In this document: positions 21,414-28,373 of the stretch, piece by piece
Layout: each line of letters opens with the position of its first letter
How positions within the stretch are numbered: position 1 is the first letter of the stretch
Assembly (NCBI GenBank): GCA_029261035.1
Contig: JAJDCD010000016.1
Span: forward strand, 1 to 39,214
Reading direction: 5' to 3'
From: Candidatus Omnitrophota bacterium
Lineage (GTDB): Bacteria > Omnitrophota > Omnitrophia > Omnitrophales > JACROU01
Length of the DNA stretch: 39,214 nt
Translations under genes and position numbers: made by a program
Notes under the pieces: model-generated
What the model saw: the letters and a program-made list of their open reading frames with translations, nothing else
What the model was told of the DNA's origin: nothing
The model's database searches: none

Positions 21414-21731
21414 AAAGAATCTCCAAATAAGTAAAATTTATGAGCTAACCACATTGTTACACTAAATAATAATCTTTTATAATAACTTTAACTTAAATGT
21501 ACTAGATTGCCCTCAATGCTTTCTCCATAGTTAAAGTATAACACATTGGGGGGTGTATTATTAATCTGTAAAACCCTATAAAATAAGGGGTTTACAAGCT
21601 ATTTTTGCATTGGATATAGGAGTGCCCAATATTTTGACATATAAGCTTTAATGTAAAAAATAGATACACACCCAAGCAAGCATCTCTCTAAGGGGCCAGG
21701 CCCCAAAAGGGCCTGGCCCCTTAGAATAATT
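21414..21731. other. Intergenic region between the usher-like gene and the giant TpsA
   Basis: This 318-bp gap holds the leader of the giant TpsA gene, read on the minus strand. A GGAG ribosome site lies at 21421-21424. A TATACT hexamer at 21535-21540 (minus) is a weak -10 candidate without a convincing -35 box. The end next to the usher-like gene carries the long hairpin listed separately. An AAACCC/GGGTTT inverted repeat lies near 21570-21595. I see no small gene or riboswitch here. Confidence 0.5.
21688..21724. repeat. Perfect 16-bp GC-rich hairpin, possible orphan REP sequence
   Basis: CTAAGGGGCCAGGCCC at 21688-21703 and its exact reverse complement at 21709-21724 flank a 5-nt loop. The hairpin lies 8 bp past the stop codon of the usher-like gene. 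There is no T-tract on the minus strand after it and only a weak AATAATTTT run on the plus side, so it is not a textbook intrinsic terminator. Its GCCAGGCC core is also the core of the repeats flanking the RAYT gene at 28256-29035, so it may be a scattered member of the same REP family. It could still block transcript decay or elongation. Confidence 0.75.
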
Positions 21732-24653
21732 TTAGCTATTTGAGCTTACTTTTTGGGCGACATATTTTAGGATGGGTTTAAAACCAAAGTCGAAACGTTT
21801 TTTTACGGTAGGTTGTGATGATATTTCAATCTCGAATGTCTCTCTTGAAGTTAATGTATAAGAACCTCTAGTTAGACTTTCATCAACTTGTATTTCATAA
21901 TTTCCGGGAGTTAAACTACGGAAGACATAAAACCCGTCTTTATTCGTCATAATTTCTTCTGAACCTAAACGCACAACAATGCCACTCATTCCTCGTTCAT
22001 CTCCAGACATTCTTCCATTTCCATCAACATCTTCAAACACATAACCTGAGATACTTCTTTGCGCTTTTAGAGGGACATCGTATTCATAAATTTGCCCTGC
22101 GGAAGTATCAAAATCTTTTCTAATAGGAACTAAAGATTGATATCCATCAGGAATACTCATAATACCTAAGTTAACAGAATTCTCTCCAGGTTTTACTTTG
22201 CGAATGTAATAATAACCTTCAGAACTTGTTCTGGCAGACTGTCCAGAACCTAGATTAATTACTACGTTTTGAATAGGCTCATCTAACCCTTCATCATAAA
22301 CTTTATTTTGGTTCACATCGTTAAAGATACGCCCTTTAACTTCGACCTCTGTAGAAACACCAAAGTCGACCGTTAAAGCCTCTTTAGGTAGAACAAAGAC
22401 ATCCTGCGAGCTAGCTGTAGTAAAGAATGCTCCTTGTGGAATTGTAGACTGATCCACCTTTAAGGTTACACTCCCTTCTTTTATTCTCTTCAAACGATAA
22501 CTGCCTTCACTCGTGGTATTAAACGATTTCCCACCTTCGACATAAACCCGGACATCACCGATCCCTGGCTCTCCAGGATCCCTTACTCCATTAATATTAA
22601 TATCCTGAAAAACAACCCCATCAATAGATCCAGGCTGTGGAAATACAAGCTTCGTATCCCATAGAGCTCTTACCCCAGAGAATAAGGTAACTTCAACATC
22701 AGCCTCTCTTCCCACCTTGATTGTTTCTGATTTACGATACCTTATATTCCAATTGGAAAAGACCTCTATTGTATCTGTAATAGGCATTGTAATATTGGCA
22801 ACCCCTTCTAAACGGTCATCATCACTAAAGCTTTGATGAATACGATTAAAGGTATTTCTAACATTTTCATATCTGAAAATAACGTTTACATTCATAGGTT
22901 TAATAATCGGAAACTTTACTTTACGCCCATACCCGAGACTAACCGTGAAACGACTAGGAAAAATACTACCCGGCTCATCGCTCGGTATTTCTTCTTTCAA
23001 AATAGCTTTTGTTAAAGATACATTAGCCGTAAATCCATCAAAAAGACTGGCTCCTACAGAAACTGAGGCTTGCTCTAAACTTGCATCAAATCCAGGGATG
23101 AAAATCGATTTTTCCCACTTATCTCTTTTATTGCCAATAGAAAGATTAATTCTCTTAATACCATATTTATTAATATAAAATGTTTTAGCTAATTTTAAAC
23201 TGTATCCCCAATTAGTAAAAGGCTGAGAGCTTGCACTTTCATCTTTGTAAAAAATACGGCCTCTTAACCTTACTTTAAAAGGAAATCGAACAGAACCTGA
23301 AAGAGAATAAGACTCATTCATTTCACTAAAATTATTAGCATTTCTATCGGTAGTGTCATCAGAAAGAACATTCTGAAAAGTAAGACTTATAGCGTTATTA
23401 AAAAAAGGAGGATTTACATTAACCGTATTCTCCCATCGGGTTTGCCCTTCCGTTCCTATGGTCCCCTCAACAGAACGATACCGCTTAGACACTTTGATAA
23501 AACGCTCTCGGATCGTAACCCACTTCAACGGTCTATACCGAGCATTTAGTCTTACAGCACTTCCAGGACCATTGGTGGCTAACTCTCCATCCAAGGACAA
23601 GTAATCTCTAAATTTAAAATCAAAACCTCCAGAAACCACATTATTGCTTCTTCCAGTAGCGAGTTTCCCATAGCGATTAATCAATATCCCATAGATCTTC
23701 CCCTCATCCCAAAGGTGATATACCACCTTATTCGCCCGAACATGATTGTGCCCTCCTCTAGGTTGAAAACCTGCCCTAGAATCCAATATAGACCCTTGCC
23801 TTACTTGCCCTTCAACATAAGTCCAGTCCAACCTCCCTTTCTTTCCTATTCTTAAACGTGATTTAGCAGGATGAAGCCCAAAACCTCTTATTTTTCTTCC
23901 TCTTAAAGTAAATCGAGTAAAATCTAAAAAATTATCTACCGCAACTAAATCAACCTCTCCAAGAATAGGTGCTTTTACATTCTTTAATTTAAAAGATAAA
24001 TTACGAAGTTGAGTTACCTCTTTTCCGATCGATTTGTCTCTTCGTGATTCAATATAAATATCACTATCAAAATCCCCAAAGGGTAAAGCCATAGTCACCT
24101 TACCTTGATGAACTCGAGTTCTAGTTTCTTCCTGAAGGTCGGGTTGACTGAGCTTAATTCCTGAATCCAGGTTACGATGAGACGCTTCATATCGAATCTT
24201 CAAACTTCTTTGACCGAGATCTAATTTCTGACGGCGAATATTCTCTTTCCCTTTCTTGATCCGTTCTCTAATAATATTTAACTCAACCACGTCAATCCGA
24301 TACGTTCTTATCCCTGACTCATCCAATACATGAATCAAAGAATTTCCTTTTCGAACCCCCTTAAGTTCTACTAAATTATTCAATGCTTTTTCTATTTTAA
24401 GGGCACTTGGATCTAGAATAAGAACACGGGCTTTTCCGATGGTAGGGATAGAAAGTTGTTTCGTTCTTTCAACTTGGAGTATTTCTATCGAAGTAGGACT
24501 AATAGAAGTCACAACTTCAGGATTTGGATTAAAAGAAGATACAACATCTATAGAATGGGCAGAAGGAATATACATCCCTAGGACAAGTAACACCACTAAT
24601 CCTTGAAATGTAAATTTACTATAGAAAAAAAAGATGCCTATTTTATTAAACAT
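21732..24653 (-). CDS. Usher-like outer-membrane protein with secretin/pilus N-domain and SdrD-like C-terminal repeats
   Basis: This 973-residue protein has a signal peptide (about 1-34, cleavage after AHS). At about 45-125 is a domain resembling the secretin/pilus N-terminal family (pil_N type): LVELKGVRKGNSLIHVLDES followed by GIRTYRIDVVE. Residues about 190-675 show alternating, aromatic-rich sequence without hydrophobic helices, as expected of an outer-membrane beta-barrel. Three prealbumin-like SdrD-B-type modules start near 676, 771 and 868 (for example GVVFQDININGVRDPGEPG and GYVFEDVDGNGRMSGDE). Following four small secreted proteins and a chaperone-like gene, it occupies the usher position of a chaperone-usher pilus operon. 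It is not a recognisable FimD/PapC and resembles the alternative (CS1-like) layout more. The usher role is inference. It could instead be a barrel adhesin. ATG 24653 follows AGGGG. Confidence 0.7.
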   Translation of the reverse strand: MFNKIGIFFFYSKFTFQGLVVLLVLGMYIPSAHSIDVVSSFNPNPEVVTSISPTSIEILQVERTKQLSIPTIGKARVLILDPSALKIEKALNNLVELKGVRKGNSLIHVLDESGIRTYRIDVVELNIIRERIKKGKENIRRQKLDLGQRSLKIRYEASHRNLDSGIKLSQPDLQEETRTRVHQGKVTMALPFGDFDSDIYIESRRDKSIGKEVTQLRNLSFKLKNVKAPILGEVDLVAVDNFLDFTRFTLRGRKIRGFGLHPAKSRLRIGKKGRLDWTYVEGQVRQGSILDSRAGFQPRGGHNHVRANKVVYHLWDEGKIYGILINRYGKLATGRSNNVVSGGFDFKFRDYLSLDGELATNGPGSAVRLNARYRPLKWVTIRERFIKVSKRYRSVEGTIGTEGQTRWENTVNVNPPFFNNAISLTFQNVLSDDTTDRNANNFSEMNESYSLSGSVRFPFKVRLRGRIFYKDESASSQPFTNWGYSLKLAKTFYINKYGIKRINLSIGNKRDKWEKSIFIPGFDASLEQASVSVGASLFDGFTANVSLTKAILKEEIPSDEPGSIFPSRFTVSLGYGRKVKFPIIKPMNVNVIFRYENVRNTFNRIHQSFSDDDRLEGVANITMPITDTIEVFSNWNIRYRKSETIKVGREADVEVTLFSGVRALWDTKLVFPQPGSIDGVVFQDININGVRDPGEPGIGDVRVYVEGGKSFNTTSEGSYRLKRIKEGSVTLKVDQSTIPQGAFFTTASSQDVFVLPKEALTVDFGVSTEVEVKGRIFNDVNQNKVYDEGLDEPIQNVVINLGSGQSARTSSEGYYYIRKVKPGENSVNLGIMSIPDGYQSLVPIRKDFDTSAGQIYEYDVPLKAQRSISGYVFEDVDGNGRMSGDERGMSGIVVRLGSEEIMTNKDGFYVFRSLTPGNYEIQVDESLTRGSYTLTSRETFEIEISSQPTVKKRFDFGFKPILKYVAQKVSSNS

Positions 24654-24738
24654 AAACCCCTATGACATATCAAAATCTAGCATAATTATTTAGAAAATGG
24701 ATAGTAAGCTAAGTATTATTATCGACTATTCTAAGTAA

Positions 24739-25599
24739 TTATTTTACTTCAAAATCGATTTCTTTAATCAAAGCTTCTGCACCATCAGGGTTTAATTCAT
24801 AAGTAAGTAGAACTTTGTACTTCCCGGGAGGAATATCACCACTAAATTCCGCCTTTTCACTACCCACATCACCAGGAAAAGACTTAAAACCAGGGAGGGC
24901 TCCTTTTCCATAAAGGCTCCCAGAATCATCCAAAATAAAATAAACACCACTTAGGTCAATGTGCGCATTCCCCGTGTTTTTGAATTCATATTTAATACTG
25001 AGAGGTTTGTCCTCAGAAGGAGGGCTAAAATCCAATTTGGTAATTTCACCTGTTCTTCGAATACTTCCTTGAATTTCAAAAAATACAGACATCCCAATCC
25101 TAGGAATGGTTATCAACTCCGCTTGTTTTTCAGCTTTCTCTTTATCTGAAAACTCTGGAACTCCACGAATAAATAAATAAGCTGCATATCCACCCGATAG
25201 AGCGTTTTCTGGAGGAGACAAAACAAACTTTAAATCAATAAAATTGCCCGGTTTAACAATCGAGCCTTCTCCTTGAAGAATCTGTATCCAACGAGCGCAA
25301 GAATAAGGTGTTGAGCCTAAAGGTTTTGCTTGTCTAATAAGCTGCCCCTCCTTATTTCTTACATTCCCTGTATCACCCACATCCGTAAGAATTTTCATAG
25401 AACTTCCGCCTTCGTTAAAAACACGAACCTGCCCAGAAACAGCTTCTCCCTGTTCACTAACCAATCGAATTCGGCTAGGAGAAATCTTCAAACCTAGGCC
25501 AGCGGCTTCAACTGTAGGAAGCTCCAAAATGGAGATACTTAGAAAAAGAACTACTGGAAACATAAAAATGTGATTAAAACTAAAGTATCTTATCTTCAT
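24739..25599 (-). CDS. Periplasmic pilus-chaperone-like protein
   Basis: The protein has 286 residues and a signal peptide (about 1-32, cleavage after VEA). The mature part reads as two Ig-like beta-sandwich domains. The first (KISPSRIRLVSEQGEAVSG, then VRVFNEGGSSMKI) has the strand order of PapD-like and DUF916-like proteins, including the region SCARWIQIL followed by V-K-P-G. The second (SIKYEFKNTGNAHIDLSGVY, PPGKYKVLLTYEL) also looks Ig-like. No membrane helix follows the signal peptide, so it should be soluble in the periplasm. Its ATG overlaps the stop of the preceding subunit gene by 4 bp (ATGA), indicating translational coupling. Proposed role: holding the small subunits and delivering them to the usher-like protein encoded next. 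The assignment rests on fold-like pattern and context, not on a clear family signature. Confidence 0.65.
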   Translation of the reverse strand: MKIRYFSFNHIFMFPVVLFLSISILELPTVEAAGLGLKISPSRIRLVSEQGEAVSGQVRVFNEGGSSMKILTDVGDTGNVRNKEGQLIRQAKPLGSTPYSCARWIQILQGEGSIVKPGNFIDLKFVLSPPENALSGGYAAYLFIRGVPEFSDKEKAEKQAELITIPRIGMSVFFEIQGSIRRTGEITKLDFSPPSEDKPLSIKYEFKNTGNAHIDLSGVYFILDDSGSLYGKGALPGFKSFPGDVGSEKAEFSGDIPPGKYKVLLTYELNPDGAEALIKEIDFEVK

Positions 25600-26087
25600 T
25601 GCGTCACCACCCTAAATGTTAAGTTTGAACGATAATATCCAGATTTTTGACCTACAGGGACTCTTACGGTATAGGTAATAATCAAACGCTCATCACTCCC
25701 TTGATCATCTGAAATAAAAATTTCAACTTCTCCCTCTTGCAAACTTACCGTACTCGGAAAACGCACCGTCCCGGTTCCGTTACTACTAATAATATAAAAA
25801 TCAACCTCTTCAACAGGAAAGTCTTCTCCTTCTTCATTCTGCCAAGGACCAAACAAACTTTGGTAAACTCGATATATTTTTCCCGAATCATTATCAATTA
25901 CAATCTCAACTTCTCTAACCACATAATCGGATTGAGCTTCCCCTCCAAAGCCTAAACTTTGAGCCTCTCCAAAACTAACGTCCCGACCACCCTGCAACGG
26001 TTGCACATCAATAGCAATTTGACCAAAGACATTACCTGTTGAAAGCAACATAATCAAAAATAGGAATAAAATATTTTTTAATTTCAT
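25596..26087 (-). CDS. Small secreted pilus-subunit-like protein (paralogue of the gene at 26097)
   Basis: The protein has 163 residues and a clear signal peptide (1-22, cleavage VFG/QIAID). The mature protein is beta-rich and has no cysteine. It shares a layout with the neighbour at 26097-26603: YR(V/I)xQS, then F-P-(V/L)-E-(E/K)-V-x-F, then a V-P-V-G or I-P-A-G turn and a final amphipathic strand (RSNLTFRVVTQ here). A P-x-G-x-Y-like turn before a last strand is common in fimbrial subunits. The ATG has an AGGA ribosome site and lies 9 bp after the preceding stop. The stop overlaps the chaperone-like start. Probably a minor or adaptor subunit. I recognise no named family. Confidence 0.65.
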   Translation of the reverse strand: MKLKNILFLFLIMLLSTGNVFGQIAIDVQPLQGGRDVSFGEAQSLGFGGEAQSDYVVREVEIVIDNDSGKIYRVYQSLFGPWQNEEGEDFPVEEVDFYIISSNGTGTVRFPSTVSLQEGEVEIFISDDQGSDERLIITYTVRVPVGQKSGYYRSNLTFRVVTQ

Positions 26088-26096
26088 CTATTTTTC

Positions 26097-26603
26097 CTAA
26101 AACCTTTCCTCTCGAATATCTATTCGAGCCCGGTAATTCCCTGCAGGAATAACTTCTTTTTCGTCTACTAAATAAGATATCGTAAATAGATCAGCATCTC
26201 CATTAGAGTTAGAAACAAAAATCACAGTTGAATCTTTACTCATAGATCGTTCTCCTGTGACCTGAGAAACACCTCCGTTTTTACCATCACTCACTAGAAA
26301 TCGAACCTTCTCCAAAGGAAAAATAAAACCAGATTCATTTTCAAAATCATCCTGAACCGACTGAACAATGCGATAAGAATTACTTTCATTCGTTTTAATA
26401 TTAACCTCAAGAGACTGAAGAACCCTTTGTCCTCCAGGATAAATTGGGCCTAATGTTATGTTCCCTCCCTCTTGTGTTTGTATATCTAAAGCAAATGCAG
26501 GTGAAATCTCAATTTCAAAAGCTACCGTTTGCGTATCTGAATCCTGAGCATACGCTGTTGTAGCAAAGAGTAGAAAAGTAATTAAAATTAATTTAAATCT
26601 CAT
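26097..26603 (-). CDS. Small secreted pilus-subunit-like protein
   Basis: I prefer the ATG at 26603 (168 residues) to the upstream ATG at 26624. The later start has a GAGG site 8 nt upstream and gives a compact signal peptide, MRFKLILITFLLFATTAYA, cut before QDSDTQ. The longer form would overlap the previous gene by 11 bp and add a charged leader. The mature protein is beta-rich, with a central SYRIVQSVQ and a C-terminal IPAGNYRARIDIRE strand resembling the last strand of fimbrial subunits. It is a clear paralogue of the next gene (25596-26087). Spacings of about 10 bp on both sides mark it as part of one operon. No named family recognised. Confidence 0.65.
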   Translation of the reverse strand: MRFKLILITFLLFATTAYAQDSDTQTVAFEIEISPAFALDIQTQEGGNITLGPIYPGGQRVLQSLEVNIKTNESNSYRIVQSVQDDFENESGFIFPLEKVRFLVSDGKNGGVSQVTGERSMSKDSTVIFVSNSNGDADLFTISYLVDEKEVIPAGNYRARIDIREERF

Positions 26604-26613
26604 AAAACAAACC

Positions 26614-27150
26614 TCACTGTCCATCCACTATGGTTAGTGTTAAAATTTGAGCATCGGTCCCAGCAGGCATTACAGAGTTAAGCGTTCCCTTCCAAGTAAT
26701 CGTCAATGTTCCATCAATACAAATATCTCCTTGTCCTGTCCCTGGGGTTTTATCCGCTAAGTCCGTAGTCGTTGTTGCAATAGTTACAAAACCTCCTGAG
26801 GACTCTGCCAAAGAAGCAAAACTAGGGTCTCCAAGATTAGAATAAGAATCCACATCTCCTTTAAAATCAACATGTTCAAAATCATCGGAAAGAGCTGCTG
26901 AAATGGCTCCATTGATTGTTCCTGCAGCCATAGTGTTAGATTGAACGGTATAAACGACTTGCTCTGAATTACTATCGGTACCAGGGAGGAAGTTGGGAAA
27001 CTCTAAAACAATAACTCCAACAGAAGCAGAAATACTCAATACAGGAGGAGCTCCAACAGTCAAAATAACAGCCCCTGCATTAATGGGCCACATAAGCAGT
27101 CCCAAAAAAAGGGCCCCGCAGCAAAAAAATTTAGAATGTAATGTTTTCAT
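26614..27150 (-). CDS. Small secreted pilus-subunit-like protein
   Basis: The protein has 178 residues with a signal peptide (1-27, cleavage INAGA/VIL). The mature part is beta-rich, G/T/S-rich and has one cysteine (GDICIDGTLTITWKGTL). It ends in a P-A-G-T turn and a final strand, ILTLTIVDGQ. The overall plan matches the first gene of the cluster (27361-27939): both have a (T/S)-x-K-G-T-L-(N/T)-S motif about 20 residues from the end and finish TLT(I/V)-(V/N)-D. They may therefore be divergent paralogues. An AGAGGG ribosome site precedes ATG 27150. It is the first gene after the terminator at 27232-27273. Probably a minor or tip subunit. No named family is certain. Confidence 0.6.
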   Translation of the reverse strand: MKTLHSKFFCCGALFLGLLMWPINAGAVILTVGAPPVLSISASVGVIVLEFPNFLPGTDSNSEQVVYTVQSNTMAAGTINGAISAALSDDFEHVDFKGDVDSYSNLGDPSFASLAESSGGFVTIATTTTDLADKTPGTGQGDICIDGTLTITWKGTLNSVMPAGTDAQILTLTIVDGQ

Positions 27151-27215
27151 AATAATCCCTCTAAATCATAAGACGAAACCTAAATCATTCTATTCGCAAC
27201 TTATTGTATAGATCT

Positions 27216-27221
27216 ATTATA
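27216..27221 (-). promoter_or_regulatory. Candidate -10 box for the distal pilus genes
   Basis: A perfect TATAAT lies on the minus strand just downstream of the terminator and about 65 bp upstream of the gene starting at 27150. No good -35 hexamer sits 16-18 bp away. It may be a weak internal promoter or a chance match in AT-rich DNA. Confidence 0.3.
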
Positions 27222-27231
27222 GCGAATAATA

Positions 27232-27273
27232 AAAAAACGGGAACACAAAACATTCTCTGTGTTCCCGTTTTTT
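27232..27273. terminator. Strong intrinsic terminator after the first pilus-subunit gene
   Basis: A perfect 16-bp inverted repeat (AAAAAACGGGAACACA and its complement, 27232-27247 and 27258-27273) encloses a 10-nt loop. On the minus strand the GC-rich stem is followed by a run of T residues, so it should end transcripts from the gene at 27361-27939. The A/T flanks are symmetric, so it could work in both directions. Partial read-through would give less transcript for the five genes downstream. Confidence 0.9.
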
Positions 27274-27360
27274 AGAGAGACTTCTCTATCCTAAGAAGTA
27301 GCTCCTTCTTTTTATTACTATGCGCATATAATTATGTTACAACCCAAACATTAACTTAGA

Positions 27361-27939
27361 TTATGCATCATTAACAGTTAATGTAATTGTAGCTGTTTCT
27401 CCACTAAATGCTGGTTGTGCTGATGTTAACGTACCTTTAACTGAAAAAGGTATCGTAGCATCAATGGTCTGTTTCGCCCCGGCTGCAACTACTGCCTTTG
27501 CTACTAAATTAGTTGGAGAAGTAGTCAAAGTTGTAAAAGCACCAGATGAATCAGATAAATCAGTAGCGTCTAAACCACCGCTACCCCCATTTTCTGTTAA
27601 ACCAGCAGAGTTAGGGTCAATCTTAATGTCGATAAAACTGATAGCTGCATCAATAGCACCCGTAACAAAATTCGATAACGCACCTACGACAACAGCATTT
27701 CCAACAATCGTCGCATTTAAGGTAATCGTATCAGAATCTGTTCCAGAAGCTTCATCGGCGAAATCCATTGTTGTATCACCGCCTGATGCTGCTGTTACAA
27801 TGGATAGTGATGATTGTTGTTGCATCGTCACCAAACTACCTCCATCATTTGCAGTAGCAGCCCAAACATTAGATGTACCCAACCCAAATGAAAGCCCAAA
27901 TATCAACATAGAAACTAGCATTATTTTTGGAATCTTCAT
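27361..27939 (-). CDS. Probable major pilus subunit (secreted, riboswitch-controlled)
   Basis: The protein has 192 residues with a signal peptide (1-27, cleavage NVWA/ATAND). The mature part is rich in A, G, T, S and D, has no cysteine, and alternates like a beta-sandwich. It ends in FSGETATITLTVNDA, a last strand like those of fimbrial subunits. It is the first gene of the cluster, preceded by a promoter and a GEMM-like riboswitch and followed by a strong terminator, an arrangement that would make it the most abundant product. AAAGGAGAG lies 6-10 nt before ATG 27939 and can be masked by an upstream complementary stretch. The major-subunit role is inference from position and composition. I cannot assign a protein family. 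Confidence 0.65.
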   Translation of the reverse strand: MKIPKIMLVSMLIFGLSFGLGTSNVWAATANDGGSLVTMQQQSSLSIVTAASGGDTTMDFADEASGTDSDTITLNATIVGNAVVVGALSNFVTGAIDAAISFIDIKIDPNSAGLTENGGSGGLDATDLSDSSGAFTTLTTSPTNLVAKAVVAAGAKQTIDATIPFSVKGTLTSAQPAFSGETATITLTVNDA

Positions 27940-27946
27940 GAGAGTC

Positions 27947-27990
27947 TCTCCTTTCGCTTTCGCGTTAATTATTTAGAATCGAAAAGGAGA
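27947..27990 (-). promoter_or_regulatory. Shine-Dalgarno-sequestering hairpin in the pilus leader
   Basis: On the minus strand TCTCCTTTTCG (27980-27990) can pair with CGAAAGGAGA (27947-27956), leaving one bulged base. The second arm contains the ribosome site of the gene starting at 27939. This would form a translational expression platform for the upstream aptamer. Pairing was read by eye. Confidence 0.6.
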
Positions 27991-28037
27991 ATTGCTTGGG
28001 GCTACTTTACCCAATAATGGAAGGTGTTCTTATACCC

Positions 28038-28149
28038 AAAATTCGGTAGCCGGGCTGCCATTGAAGACCCCTTGCTTTGCCATGATCCTTTATAGGTTCA
28101 TGTCCCCTAACTTCAGGGAGTCCCATCTTTTCAGATGGTTTGCCATTTT
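28038..28149 (-). promoter_or_regulatory. GEMM-I (cyclic di-GMP-I)-like riboswitch aptamer with an insertion
   Basis: Read on the minus strand, the hallmarks occur in order. GGCAAACC (28137-28144) opens the P2 hairpin CCATCT-GAAA-AGATGG (28123-28138), which has a GNRA tetraloop, and is followed by GGGAC (28120-28124). Next come GCAAAGC (28074-28080), GGGGTCTT, and CAGCCCGGCTACCGA ending at about 28042. A short closing stem AAAAT/ATTTT joins 28145-28149 with 28038-28042. The class I cyclic di-GMP riboswitch normally runs GGGACGCAAAGC without a break. Here 39 nt (28081-28119) able to form two small hairpins are inserted. The first G of GGCAAACC, which I align with the base that separates cyclic di-GMP from cGAMP binders, is G, favouring cyclic di-GMP. 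Ligand identity is inference. Confidence 0.78.
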
Positions 28150-28174
28150 CGATTCAGATTTTTTATTTGTTTCT

Positions 28175-28209
28175 ATTATAAGTATCCCCCATAAATCACC
28201 ATAAGTCAA
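28175..28209 (-). promoter_or_regulatory. Sigma70-type promoter of the pilus cluster
   Basis: On the minus strand TTGACT (28204-28209) is separated by 17 bp from GATACT (28181-28186). A perfect TATAAT follows immediately (28175-28180) and may be the true -10 with a poorer -35. Either start would place the transcript about 20-35 nt before the riboswitch aptamer. Confidence 0.55.
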
Positions 28210-28255
28210 ATCCAAACACAAACCCTAACTCATTTATCTATAACACCTTACCCAC

Positions 28256-28303
28256 CCAAAGTGCCAGGCCTTTCACCTCAAAATTGTAGCAAAGTGCCAG
28301 GCC
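28256..28303 (+). repeat. Left 48-bp inverted repeat of the RAYT element
   Basis: This arm contains two direct copies of CAAAGTGCCAGGCC (starting at 28257 and 28290) separated by TTTCACCTCAAAATTGTAG. Its reverse complement occurs at 28988-29035 with a single mismatch (47 of 48). It resembles a REP-doublet arrangement, with the cores GTGCCAGGCC at 28261 and 28294. Confidence 0.9.
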
Positions 28304-28373
28304 TTTCATAATTAAGAGAAAATAAATTATTATTTTATTTAAATTTTATTATTTATTTTATATAATTATAATT

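Noticed and set aside
21688-21724. Intrinsic terminator for the usher-like gene
   Set aside because: The stem is strong, but the minus strand continues AGAGATGCTTGC with no T-tract. A REP-type hairpin explains it better, although some termination effect remains possible.
26604-26624. ATG start at 26624 for the second minor-subunit gene
   Set aside because: It overlaps the previous gene by 11 bp, puts an acidic stretch before the signal peptide, and lacks the GAGG site that fits ATG 26603.
27464-27976. A 170-codon plus-strand open frame opposite the first pilus-subunit gene
   Set aside because: It is the mirror of a better gene that has a signal peptide, ribosome site, promoter and riboswitch. 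Its own start has no ribosome site.
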